64,000 bases of DNA from Solen grandis (GCA_021229015.1 CM037777.1:56809957-56873956), one strand, 5' to 3'. Shown: positions 1 through 10,450, numbered from the stretch's first letter. Notes: generated by a model not told the origin, from the sequence alone. Numbers and translations: made by a program.

Positions 1-125
1 AGGGCGTTAAAATATACACCAAATGTTTAGGGAATGGAATTTGGTCCGTCAGGTAAATAGAAACAAACATTTTTTAAACGCCTAGAAGATGCGAAAAGAC
101 ACATTGGTTGAATTAGCAACCATAG

Positions 126-196
126 AAGTCATATTCCCGTTCGGGATTCGAACCCTATGCAGAGAAGGTTAACAAGTCGATCCGCCAATGAGGGTC
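126..196 (-). repeat. tRNA-like SINE head fragment
   Basis: Read on the minus strand, this segment has a B-box-like GGTTCGAATCCCGAACGGG core, with weak A-box-like sequence upstream. No SINE body follows it, so it is probably a truncated tRNA-derived SINE rather than a working tRNA gene. I could not fold a clean cloverleaf. Confidence 0.45.
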
Positions 197-241
197 CAAA
201 TTTATAACATAAATTTTACATTAGAGTGTATATAGAAATGT

Positions 242-426
242 GCGACATTTAGCGTTGATGGTGCGACATTTAACGTGACCTCGATTTTTTGCGACATTTA
301 ACGTTAGAGGTGCGACATTTAACGTGAGCTTGTGTTGCGACATTTAACGGTGAGAGCGACATTTAACGGCAACAGAGCGACATTTAACGTGAGTTGCGCC
401 ATTTAACGGCGGTGCGACATTTAACG
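242..426 (+). repeat. Array of nine GCGACATTTAACG motifs with variable spacers
   Basis: The 13-mer GCGACATTTAACG, with single mismatches in copies 1 and 8, starts at 242, 263, 291, 312, 337, 356, 377, 396 and 414, always in the same direction. Start-to-start distances are 21, 28, 21, 25, 19, 21, 19 and 18. The spacers differ in both length and sequence. A slipped tandem repeat would keep its period, so this looks like a cluster of short binding sites or a degraded minisatellite with one protected core. I did not find the motif elsewhere in the window. Confidence 0.85.
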
Positions 427-430
427 GCGC

Positions 431-966
431 TACAATGGCTTTGAATGCATTAAGGAATTGAAAAAAATGCCCAAGAGTAAAATAGCTGCTGATATTAGAT
501 TTTGAATTTCAAAAATATTCTTTTTTAAAATTTCAATATCGACGATGTATGCTATTCGCATCATAATATGCATATTCCTGACAGGCCACAGTGTAGTCAA
601 GCGTCCTGAGACAGATTTGGCTAAACCCATCTATCTTTCTGCCGAGAAATCTCTATCAAAGAAGCAATTCCTTCTCTATAGGTAAATATCTAGATCTAAA
701 TGTGAAACTATTCTAAGTACATTTAGAAAACGAAGGAGATGGAATAGGTTTGCCTTCATCCAACGATTCACAAACAGAAGTTTTTCTGTAGATGTATATG
801 CTATGCATAAACAAGCAGTATACTCGCTAAGCTTCTTTAAACAGTTTGATAGTGGGAGTTCATATGTTTGTTATTTTACGCTGCTACAATATTTCAGCCA
901 TAAAACGACGTTTTGAGGAAAGATCCGAGGTCAAAAATGCACCGATCTACAACAGACCAGATCATC
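431..966. other. Unassigned AT-rich stretch
   Basis: I see no convincing exon, RNA gene or repeat here. A short minus-strand open frame at 430-630 has no recognisable features and is probably chance. Confidence 0.4.
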
Positions 967-1163
967 AAGGTAATCCATCCATCATGAAATTGTGGCCATG
1001 GTTCTTCAAGTGATCATGGGAATTTCAAAGTAAGGGCAAGCCTCTAAAGACTTTGAGCAAAAGAGCTTATAACTCATGGCGAATGGATGTTTGGATCTGC
1101 ACTGAGGTCTTTTTAAGCATTTGAAGGATAATGAGTATAGTTTAATGATTGATGGATAACCTT
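967..1163 (+). mobile_element. MITE family M1, copy 1
   Basis: The element opens with AAGGTAATCCATCCATCAT and closes with ATGATTGATGGATAACCTT. These are imperfect terminal inverted repeats of about 19 bp around a body of roughly 160 bp. The body contains AGACTTTGAGCAAAAGAGC, which recurs at 36,730. Three related copies lie at 34,118, 36,644 and 60,526. It has no coding capacity, so it is a non-autonomous DNA transposon. Confidence 0.7.
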
Positions 1164-1403
1164 AAAGGAAAATTCTTAAGAAGAAACGAACGCGTAGCGT
1201 TAAAGGGCAAACTAACATTAAGTCAGCAGCTGTACCCAATCGCTTACCGAGGACCCAAGCTACATAATATGTTTCTGATTATATTCTTTTAGAAAAAGTT
1301 ATGTCAGCCAGTGACTTTTAAACTTAGTAACTTTTACCGGCATTGAACTAGAAATAGTTCACCCTGTTTAATATGTATATACTTATAAGTGACATTACAA
1401 CTA

Positions 1404-1632
1404 CAATTGCTGGCCAAGAGATTAGAGCGTCTGCCTTGGGAGCCGGATGTCGTAATTTCGTATGTCGTTGGTTCGGTCCCCGGCTGCGACATACCATAGT
1501 CTCTAAAATAGCACTAAAAGCTCCATGATTGGTACGGCGCATATAAGTGTTTCCGCGAATGGTTGGCCGGATAATGTGACCGGGTGTGGTATCATGCAAC
1601 ATGTCTACAGCGTGATACTGCAGTGTCGCAAG
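1404..1632 (+). repeat. tRNA-headed SINE family F1
   Basis: The head runs from an A-box-like GGCCAAGAGATTAGAGCG to a B-box-like GGTTCGGTCCCCGGC. The F1 body follows, with GATAATGTGACCGGGTGTGG and GCGTGATACTGCAGTGTCGC. The 3' tail of the family is not clear in this copy. Short open frames crossing it are by-products of the repeat. Confidence 0.75.
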
Positions 1633-2589
1633 TCTTCTTTCACATTTGCAGCTTTCAAATCTGTCAAAGTGAATATAGTTAATATAAAGACATCTAAATA
1701 TTTTTAGTATATCTTTATGAAATTTAATGTAAACATTTTATACAAACTTAGAGAAAAACTTATTAAGGAAAAACATTTTAATTCGAATTTATGTCAGGTC
1801 GTGTTGTAATCATTGACCCTACCACTACGCTGCCGTGGCATTTTTTTGCGAGTCTATGTTAAATATATTTCTGAAAACCACGAATTTGATTGAAATATTT
1901 GGTGAATATAAATGATCACTAGGTGAACACTTTTAACAATTTAATAGAAATTAAAATGACATGAAGTCTTAATCCATGCAATCCACTTCAACTACAGACA
2001 CACATATATTTCTTGCTCGACAGAAATTTTCTGGTGGAACAAAAAAACATTCGACAGTTGTCTTACGAAATAAATGAAGCCCTATAAATGACATTGAAAA
2101 ATATATCATCCTGCATTGACGTAAATCAACGAGCCCTCCGCGAACACCGTATCTACATGCCGGTGTAAAATTTAACATCTTGTTCAGTTTTATATCGGTT
2201 ATAAATATACAAATGAAAATTTAACCCAGTCACGGATTGCTCATTTAATTCAACGAAAAATACGAAGTATTGCCGAACCCCTGTTGAAATGATCAATTCG
2301 AAGCAATTCAAAGTCCCAGTGCGGATAAAGGGTGAAGTAAAGAAGGAAAATTCTCTCCTCGCATCGCAATTTTATTGTAAGCGATATTCCTGCTGTGTTG
2401 TACATTCAAAGGACACAAGCATGTCTGCCTGAAACACAATTATACTGAACTCCTTTAAAAATTAATATACATATATTGTGATTATTTTCAAATTTAGATC
2501 TCAGATTGTGAAAATCAAGATTAAATTCTGTTAAAAGGTGTTCAGTAGAACCCTATCGAAATCTTGACAAATTTCAAAGGCCATTGTAT
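1633..2589. other. Unassigned AT-rich stretch
   Basis: I see no coding exon, RNA gene or clear repeat in this interval. A minus-strand open frame at 1969-2178 shows no recognisable motif. Confidence 0.4.
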
Positions 2590-3371
2590 GTTGGTTAATT
2601 AGCAACCACGTCGGTTGATGACAGCAATATGAATCTAAAATTACTACAGACAAGCAAATGTGTCTCTGTGACACAGATGCCCCGTCGGCATACTTTGGTC
2701 ACAACCAAACATTAACTTGTATTTTAACGTTTACAGCTTGATTGATTTACATTTGTATCAAGTTTCATGATGATGTGAAGTCATCTCCCTAGAACAAAAA
2801 CATAAACACAAAAGTAAGCCTGAGACAGAAAGACCAAATTCACCATATTCATCCAAGTTGAAGCATGAAATATAGGACATAGCCATACTACTGCACAGCT
2901 CATATCACGATGTACATGTGTTTTAAGTCATCTTCATACTAGAATTAAAAGCTTAAAATCAAAGGTACACCGGATGTAGAACACTCAATCTTACAATGTT
3001 CATTCAACCGTGGTCGCACTCACAGTCATGAAACTGCAATTAAATTGATTAGTTCTTTTCGTGTACCAAGATTCATGAAGATGTGAAGTGATCTCCATTG
3101 AACAAAAAATATAAATAAAAAAAAAATAACCTAAGCACAAAGCTGAGACAGAGCAACCAATTTCACCATGTTCATTCAACCGTGAAATATGTCAAAGCAA
3201 TACAATTGTATAAACATTAAAATTAATAGTTCATATCATGAAGTTTATGTGAACCAAGTTTCAGGAAGATGTGAACTTACAGCTCGGACAGACGGAAGAA
3301 CGACAGGAAGGACGCACTAAAAGAAAATCTATATATATCTATATAGCCCGCAATGCAGTTGGCGGGGCATA
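2590..3371 (+). mobile_element. Tandem-core element with GC hairpin end (pearl/Helitron-like, non-autonomous)
   Basis: A core with ACCAAGTTTCATGAAGATGT and an AGACAGAGCAACCAATTTC-like segment recurs at about 2755, 3063 and 3251 with spacing of 190-310 bp. The element ends with GGACAGACGGAAGAACGAC and then a hairpin, GCCCGC...GCGGGGC, at about 3345-3370. Known bivalve pearl elements and non-autonomous Helitrons combine a tandem core with a terminal GC hairpin, which is the basis for the call. There are no terminal inverted repeats and no coding sequence. The right end lies 10 bp from the assembly gap. Confidence 0.6.
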
Positions 3372-3381
3372 AAATGTATTA

Positions 3382-3481
3382 NNNNNNNNNNNNNNNNNNN
3401 NNNNNNNNNNNNNNNNNNNNNNNNNNNNNNNNNNNNNNNNNNNNNNNNNNNNNNNNNNNNNNNNNNNNNNNNNNNNNNNNN
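3382..3481. other. Assembly gap (100 N)
   Basis: Exactly 100 N, the usual placeholder for a gap of unknown size. It falls between the hairpin end of the tandem-core element and the start of tandem unit A. Confidence 0.99.
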
Positions 3482-4419
3482 TTCTCACAGATTATCATTG
3501 AACACCGTAATTGTCTTACGTTGTGATATTTCAAGTTGTCTTTACATGTTAATACGCATCATGGATTGACAAAGTACCACGTCACTTTGACATAATAACA
3601 CTCGCATTGGACAAGATTATACATTCATCAGACAAGATAGCTTAGCAGGTTGACATGGTATGATATTTGTTTTAACAAAAAAGAATATTAAACGAACGAA
3701 ATAAATTTAAATCTGGAAAAATAAGGCGGTTAGGCGTCTCATAGTATGTTATTTTATGATACTGGAACTATTTTATATACCATTGCCGTCTATAACCTAT
3801 TAGTCCATATAGACTGATCGATTTGCAAACAGAACAGAGCATGATATTATTTGATTTATTGTCTAACTGTCTATTCAGTTTTAAAACATCAAAACATTAG
3901 TTGTGTGTCGAAAAATCATCAGTTGTTTTATCATTAGAACGATAAACAGTACTTCACTCTTGTAGCAAACCTGTCTTATCCGCAATACACTGACTACCAT
4001 TTTATTGTTATTTTGTAATATTATGTTCTCTAATAATCAAACATTTAAATGCTGTAATACTTTTTAACGATTTTATTAACCGTATTTCAATCATGAAGCA
4101 ATTCTCACCATGTCAATCCGTCTAACGTTATTGTAAGGCAGATCAATCGACTCCATTTGATACCGTCCACCAAAGCCCAATTGGTTTTACGGTTATGAAT
4201 TACTGAACTGATTAAAGTTCTTTCAATCATCAGTAAAAATGAAACCCCAACGGATTGCGGTGATAGAAAGAAGCTAAAAAGTGAAAACGACAAATGAATT
4301 CGTGGAAATGGAATGCTTTAAGAATTCCTTTTTCTGTTTTCGAGTTTTCGAAACGTATTTCACTCTTATAGTGACCTCTAACATATTACAGGAGAAGGAA
4401 GACATAGACATCACAAAAA

Positions 4420-4562
4420 TACACAGCTAGATCCGATGACCAAACGCCAACTGAAAGCCTACCTCACGTGATAAAACTGAGTAACCAACTTAAACTCGAA
4501 TCCACAACGTAGAGGGGTAAAGTGTTTGGTATGTTTGCGATTCTACCCACTCAGCCAATATA
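4420..4562 (-). repeat. SINE family F3 in unit A
   Basis: On the minus strand the head begins TTGGCTGAGTGGGTAGAATC and carries a degenerate B box (GTGGATTCGAGTTT). It is followed by a body with CACGTGAGGTAGGCTTTCAG. The orthologous element is in units B and C, so it was inserted before the unit was triplicated. Confidence 0.65.
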
Positions 4563-4838
4563 GCTTTTTTTTTCAAAATTGAATTAAACAAATTAATAGC
4601 GTTTGATTCTTAATTCATCACGAACCACGATATCCAAGTAACTGTATCTGTATTTTGGTATTGCAATTGAACTCTGCATTGAAAACACTTATCACGAAAC
4701 CCCAAATGACGATTTCCATTTGTAGGAGCTGGTACATGTAATTTCAAAGTCCTTGTACCAACCTTTTTACAAATGTCATTATTTTGAAATGGCGTCATAA
4801 CAATGTAAGCCTCGAGTGTGAACAAGTTGAGCTTTTGA

Positions 4839-4917
4839 GATCAGTTTTCAGGGAAAGTGACAGATTTATTATACGCTGATCCGAAAGTATTGATTAAACG
4901 CCCAGTGTTTAGACCAC
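4839..4917 (+). other. Conserved open island 1, unit A (candidate exon)
   Basis: This 79-bp block has no indels against units B and C. It is open in one frame, giving DQFSGKVTDLLYADPKVLIK and then RPVFRP. It ends at a donor-like GTATGT present in all three copies. Against unit C, three changes are third-position synonymous (TCA/TCT, GCT/GCC, CCG/CCA). That is compatible with a coding exon, but there is no strong upstream acceptor and I do not recognise the peptide. A conserved non-coding element is the main alternative. Confidence 0.35.
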
Positions 4918-7275
4918 GTATGTCTAAAGGGTTCTATTGTGCTGTCCGAAATATGGCATGCCGGAATCGGTTTATAATAAAGATGGGGAAGTGCTCAAAC
5001 TGATCCTGTGTTTCTGTCTAAGCCATTTTAAGATTTTCAGAACAAAAGAGAGAACACTATCAAATGCATAAAAGGGCGTCCTCGGGATAACTAATGTGTT
5101 AACACGTTTCCATATGAAAGTACACTAATTCGGTAAACACTACCAATGTATTTATGTTCATTCGTACTGGATGTTTTTACCTTCATCTACCGCAAAATTC
5201 GAGAAAGCGTTATAGTGAAGTTGAACAGAGTAATTGCGAGGAAAAAACAGAGCAGAGTCGGAAAAGACAACTAAATCCTTGTTAAAACGAACTCATATTA
5301 ATTTCTTTTTCATTATTTAGACGCTGAATGGTTTGCTGGAATGATAATTTTTTCACAAAGAGCTTCGAGATTAAACAATCGTCGACCATGGCTGATAAGA
5401 ACCACACACAGTGGCTTTAAATAAATTTCAGGGCTTTGAAATACTTTATTAGCATAAAATTGAATTATTCAAATGTCTACGATTATGAAAATGAAGCGAT
5501 TATGTAATCTAGTATTACATTTAATTATCTATGTAGAGGTATCTAGAAGTTCCATAAGAAATCTTTATAGTGTTTTATATTTTTTTATTATAGAAGTATG
5601 AAAAATAGTTATTAATATATGATATCAAATTGTAATGATAAGAAATGCATTTAGAAAAGTTATTAGATATACGCTACTATTGACCTTTTTAGACCCTAGC
5701 GACTTCTTTGGGTATGGAATGCCTGTATTGGATTGGAAAAAGGAAACGTTACATGGACAAAATTATCGGCTTACTAGGATTTGTGAGAAAGGGTGGGTGG
5801 TGAATTTAAAATATTAATTATAGAAACGTTTCCGAATAACGAAGTAGTCCAATGTAGTCATTGGAAGTCGAGAAACGCTTAAAACCTTTCGTGAAACTGA
5901 AATAGGAAAACCCGCTGTCAATCGCATAGCAGTGTAGTTTTTCTTTTATTTTTTAAGCCAAAAAGAACTTCTTTACAATTATGTCATATTAATATTTTGA
6001 TATTTATGTAATGATTTATAATATTGCGATCTTCCAATAAACTATTTTTCGACCCAATCCTGTACAGTTTTATTCGAAAAGCTGAAGAGAGGAAAATTTA
6101 TTTTTTTCCTATCATTGCGGCAATACGAACATTCATGTTTACCTTTAAGACCTCGGAGGTTTTACTGTGTTTGTACATTTACAGTTGAACCTGTGAACAG
6201 AGGCTACTTATGGGATATAAACATTTGTATTTATCTGCAAGTTTCTGGCGATCAGAGGTTAAATTTTCTATATAAATTCATGTCTAGGAATCCAGTCGCT
6301 GGCGTTTGTTCTCAGATTAGCCGTTATGCAAAATTGATTGTAAATACCATACTTGCATATAAAGAAATTAATTTCATTTAAGTTACATGTAGTGACACAA
6401 TGAACACAAAAATAAATGAACAATATTTGCTCTGGGATTGTTTATGAAAAAAAAAATATTCATATTAACAGTTCATCATATATTTTACAAACACGGTGAT
6501 CAATTAATAACCAAATATAGCGTTTTCTGGAATTTCAAACCTTAATTAAGTACAAGAATTTAATTTGTTTGTAATACATGTATTTAGTAGTCAAAATCAT
6601 GATAACATACACGTAGCTACATTGTTTGATAATTTAAATATGAATAGGTTAAATAGCTCTTAAGTCTACTTCATTAAAATGAGACAAACAGACAATCTAC
6701 ATACTAGGCAAAAGTGGCACGTGGTTCCATGGACTGTGCAATTTGGACAACGGTAACTAAATAAGACTTACTCATCTCGTAGTGTAAGTTGTTTAAGTTG
6801 GTTTTCTTGCTTATAAAACTATAAGTACGGTCTTAAGCCTATGTGATTTATAAACCACTTTATCATCTAACCGACCTTGTTAAAGAAACATGTTTTTTTT
6901 TCCTTCTATTTATGTAGATAATCCGTTAGGTTCAGCTATGCTAACATATGCACAATCATGATATATACGACCGTTTCTGAAAACAAGAAAAATCTCACAC
7001 AAAAAAAATAACTTTATTCATAGTTCTCAGTTCCGAGTTAATATAAGAAATAATTTCGAAGAATATCCAGACCGACGAGAAACGGAGAATAAAAATAACA
7101 CATTGTTTCATTATTTTTAGAAATACAACCGATGTGAAATTAAAAAATTAAATACAATGTCATCCAAAGACCAGATCGATTAGAAAATATATTTTGTTGA
7201 AAATGCTAATCAGTTTTAATTTTTCAATGACAGGAAAATAACATAAAGGCTGCGAATGTTAGAATTTAATCCATC

Positions 7276-7327
7276 GTTGTTGTTTTTTTGTTTTTTTGTT
7301 GTTGTTTTTTGTTGTTGTTGTTGTTTT
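7276..7327. repeat. GTT-rich simple repeat
   Basis: Runs of GTT and T lie just upstream of the unit-A ATG block. The corresponding part of unit B lacks them. Confidence 0.85.
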
Positions 7328-7338
7328 AATTATTTTGT

Positions 7339-7456
7339 ATGGCTCCTGTATTAACTCCAACATGTCTTGTGGGAACAATAGGAACATTCAATGCGTACAA
7401 ACGTAGGGATAGGATTACCAGGAGAGTGTCGATCCTTTGTCCTTTGGGATATATAA
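7339..7456 (+). other. Conserved ATG block, unit A (candidate signal-peptide exon)
   Basis: The block opens with ATG and encodes MAPVLTPTCLVGTIGTFNAY, then KRRDRITRRVSI. It runs to a donor-like ATAAGTAAGA with GT at 7457. The unit-B copy has the same structure and a more hydrophobic N-terminus. A one-base indel near the 3' end separates the two reading frames, so at least one copy would be damaged if this were coding. The equivalent segment is missing from unit C. The function is unknown, and the gene reading is tentative. Confidence 0.3.
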
Positions 7457-7736
7457 GTAAGAACAGTCCATGGTCTAGACTTGTTTTGATAGCATTGCGC
7501 TATTTCAAAATTCTGCAGATGTTTTTGTTTTATTTCTGGAATAGGAACCACACAGTGATATTGAATCGTGCAATTTCCATAAAAAATAAAAATAATCCTG
7601 ACTATTGAAAATGCACAACATTGACGTTGTGCTTATATCGCATTCTTTTGGCTCAAGTTTCACATTAACCTAGTTTAGTTTGAAGTTGTCAGAAAACTGT
7701 ATGCTGAAAAGGAAAATCATTTTTATTTTAGCTAAG

Positions 7737-7820
7737 CTTATTTTATTCAACCTGGAAAAATTGGAAAAGTTTTGCGATTCACTGACAGTTCCTTGTCTAC
7801 AAAGACATAGATCAGCATAA
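7737..7820 (+). other. Conserved terminal island, unit A (candidate last exon)
   Basis: This 84-bp block follows an AG and is aligned without indels in units A, B and C. Its reading frame ends EKFCDSLTVPCLQRHRSA and then TAA. Synonymous changes among the copies include TGC/TGT, TCA/TCT and GTT/GTG. The end CPCLQRH-like segment is invariant. It may be the C-terminal exon of the triplicated gene, but 27 codons is short enough for chance. Confidence 0.3.
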
Positions 7821-8037
7821 GAATAGGACATGTAAATAACGTCCTGTATATGTATGACAGCTTAACATTTTGGGGGTCTTTGAAAGACGCCGTTTGTTTA
7901 ACATTAATATATTAGATGTGATTACGATATTGAATTAATTTTCTTTTGATACTTAAGTCAGGGAATGACAGCCAATTTAAATTTGGAATAGTATTGTGTA
8001 TATCAAATATATATTGCAGATGTTGTTCGTAGTTGCC

Positions 8038-8130
8038 TGATTTCAGACCCAGCGACAGTATTTCAGTACTTTTGAAGTTATTTGTACTTAAGTAAAGTAC
8101 GTAGCAACGTTTCCTCCAGGAACAGATTCA
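8038..8130 (-). repeat. F1 SINE remnant, unit A
   Basis: The segment CGACAGTATTTCAGTACTTT matches the 3' tail of the F1 family in minus orientation. Equivalent positions in units B (about 18,425) and C (about 29,150) carry longer remnants. This is therefore an old insertion that predates the duplications and has decayed here. Confidence 0.45.
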
Positions 8131-9154
8131 GTATTTCCTAAGGACAAAATTTTCCAAATAACGCATTTCAAAGATATTTGAGAGATAGCTTTTATATCTT
8201 AAATCACAAATATAATTATTTACTATAAAGCAATATTCAGCGATTTCAGGATTGTGATAACGATTGATGTTCTGATCAACAATTTCTTATCGTCAATTCA
8301 GGATATAATTTTTCGTAAATGTTGGTTTTATATGTCCAAGCCTACATCTGTTCTTCTGCAAAATCATTAATTTTCGAGGTGTACTTATCTTCATTTCTGC
8401 CGCGAATATTAAACCCCACAAAAATCATTAATTTAACAGACTTTCATTTCTAAATGTTTCTAGAGCATGAATTAATGGAAAAAATACCAAGGCACCGAAT
8501 TCCTTGTAATACATAATCCATGAAATTTCATGACAATGAATATTACTTAATTAACAGTACGTTTTTTAAGATTTTAAGGAATTGTTCAACTACTAACACA
8601 CTTTGCAAGGAATAGTCTTCTTCTAGACAGTAAAAGATTTAGATTGATTGCCTACAGAAATTTTCATCTCAGGAAATAAAAACAGTAAATAAGTTTAAGC
8701 TAAAACCAGCAGCAATTATTTTCTACATCAATTACTGTATTACGAAACATTTTTTTTTTTCATTTTCTAAAAGTGAATATGCACGGAAAGCCTGGTATTA
8801 CGCCAATACGTGGAGATATAGAAGACATTCGTTGTTTGTAAAAAAATAATAGCAATGTTCTTCCTGCAAATAGAACGAACTTAACATGAGGCTAGTATTT
8901 TCATTGTTGCAGAAGAGAATATCCTTTCAGATTTAGAATATATTTTATTCTAAGCATTCAAAGTAAAAAGTCAAGCAAAAACACCAAATATAAATATGGT
9001 CATACCACCAAACATAATCAAAGCTCCTTTTTTGCATAGGTAGCCATAAGGACGAATGGAGTATGTTTAATCAAATGCCATGATTCAAATTTGCATCGAT
9101 ATACAAATAATAATAAACAGTTAGGGAAAATCCCTTGTTAGCTGCAGATCATAT

Positions 9155-9290
9155 AACCGCCCTTTATGAGTGTAACGTTCCAATTGTAGCGTACGTAATT
9201 GCTCTGGGTTAGAAACACATTTGTAGCAATGAAATTTCAATTGTCCTTCAATGTGCTAAGAACTCTGTCTAGATAGACTGGTTTCAAATT
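9155..9290 (+). repeat. Decayed SINE family F4, unit A
   Basis: The position and partial sequence (CCGCCCTTTATGAGTGTAAC, then TTGCTCTGGGTTAGAAAC) correspond to the clearer F4 element at 19,535 in unit B. The A and B boxes have nearly been lost. Confidence 0.35.
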
Positions 9291-9454
9291 CGACATAAAA
9301 TAAAATCGTTTAAGTAAATTAGTGCATTTTACGGCATTTTACTTAATATTTGAGACCCCATTATTCAACATGATGCAATGTGCTGCAAGCCCAACCGAAC
9401 ATATGAAGTCACGTAGCATTCCAAGCTGTTTTCTGTTCTACTGACTTACGGCAG

Positions 9455-9555
9455 TAGACCAAATTCTCGCGTTAGGGAATTGCTTTCAGACAAAAATGTT
9501 CCACTGTTTATAGAGTCTGTCTTTCCGAGAGATTTATGGCTGAATTCCATGTTAC
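9455..9555 (+). other. Conserved open island 2, unit A (candidate exon)
   Basis: A pyrimidine-rich tract and CAG (ending 9454) precede this 101-bp block. One frame reads RPNSRVRELLSDKNVPLF and then IESVFPRDLWLNSML, up to a donor-like CGTAATT. The unit-B copy aligns without indels through the core. It shows Leu-codon changes TTA/TTG, TTA/CTG and TTG/TTA, and keeps IESVFPRDLWL exactly. This pattern fits protein-level constraint. I do not recognise the family. Unit C has no counterpart. Confidence 0.4.
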
Positions 9556-9891
9556 GTAATTCGAACAAAATCACTCAGAAAAAAAAGCTAAATTCGTTAC
9601 TTGTTTATCTATCCAAAGTCAGTCTTTTTGCTTTCACTGATATCTGTAATTAGCAAGTCTGCAGTGCGTAGACAAGTGATTATTAATATAAAGGCATAAG
9701 GAGTTATTTTATTTCATTTCGTTTGTGTGTGTTTAAGAGTGAAAAAACATACATATGAAGTGCCAATGATAAACCTAACAATGAATTTAATGCCCAACAA
9801 CTAAGACAAGACAAAATAATGATATTTTTGGCTGCACAGAGAGTTGCCTAATGATAAAAATTATATATAATATGTGATATTTAAGATACTA

Positions 9892-9907
9892 GTGTGTGTG
9901 TGTGTGG
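9892..9907. repeat. TG microsatellite
   Basis: A short run of TG dinucleotides. A GTGTGTTTGTG-like remnant is at the matching place in unit B. Confidence 0.85.
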
Positions 9908-9972
9908 ATTTTTTTGTCCATTCATCATATTATAGCACTTTCTTTTATTCTTATTTCTTAGATTTGAGGGTT

Positions 9973-9992
9973 GGGGGGTGGGGGGGGGGGGC
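9973..9992. repeat. G-rich tract
   Basis: GGGGGGTGGGGGGGGGGGG-type homopolymer. Its length may be unreliable in the assembly. Confidence 0.85.
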
Positions 9993-10367
9993 GACACAAA
10001 GATAAAAAGAGAGGGCACAGATAGACAGGCAGCTAGAAAGAAATGTCATCTGTTATATCAAGATCTCACAAAACATAGTTGATTTCTATGGTTACATAAA
10101 ATATGTAACTTAAAATTCATTTATGAATATAATTATCAAAATAATTATGTGTTTTGTAATTATTGCGTGTAAGGAGAAATAAAATAAATATCATCAATTA
10201 TAAAAAAAGATATTTACACAAATAGAATAATAATACTTTATAAAAAATCTATGAGCGTGGCTGTTACATTGATAATAGTTTATCATATTATATTATTTTT
10301 GCATATATCCTTAGTACAAACATATATATTTTTCAGCTATTGAAAGCTAAGTTCTTGAAATTACTGC

Positions 10368-10450
10368 TACGGGTCATGAAAAATTCTTGCCCCCACCCCT
10401 CCTCCCCGAAAGGACTATAACCCTTGACCATCGGATCTACAGTTGGGCAT
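10368..10450 (-). repeat. SINE family F2 fragment
   Basis: The segment shares the CATCGGATCTACAGTTGGGC and ATTCTTGCCCCCACCCC portions with the F2 elements at 21,053 and 26,318. Only part of the tRNA-like head and tail survives. It interrupts the 3' end of unit A at a place that is intact in unit B. Confidence 0.5.

Noticed and set aside
126..200. Working tRNA gene
   Set aside because: Only the B-box side is convincing. Acceptor and anticodon stems do not pair, so it is called a SINE fragment.
242..426. CRISPR array
   Set aside because: The repeat is only 13 bp with spacers of 5-15 bp, and the setting is eukaryotic. No cas genes or leader are present.
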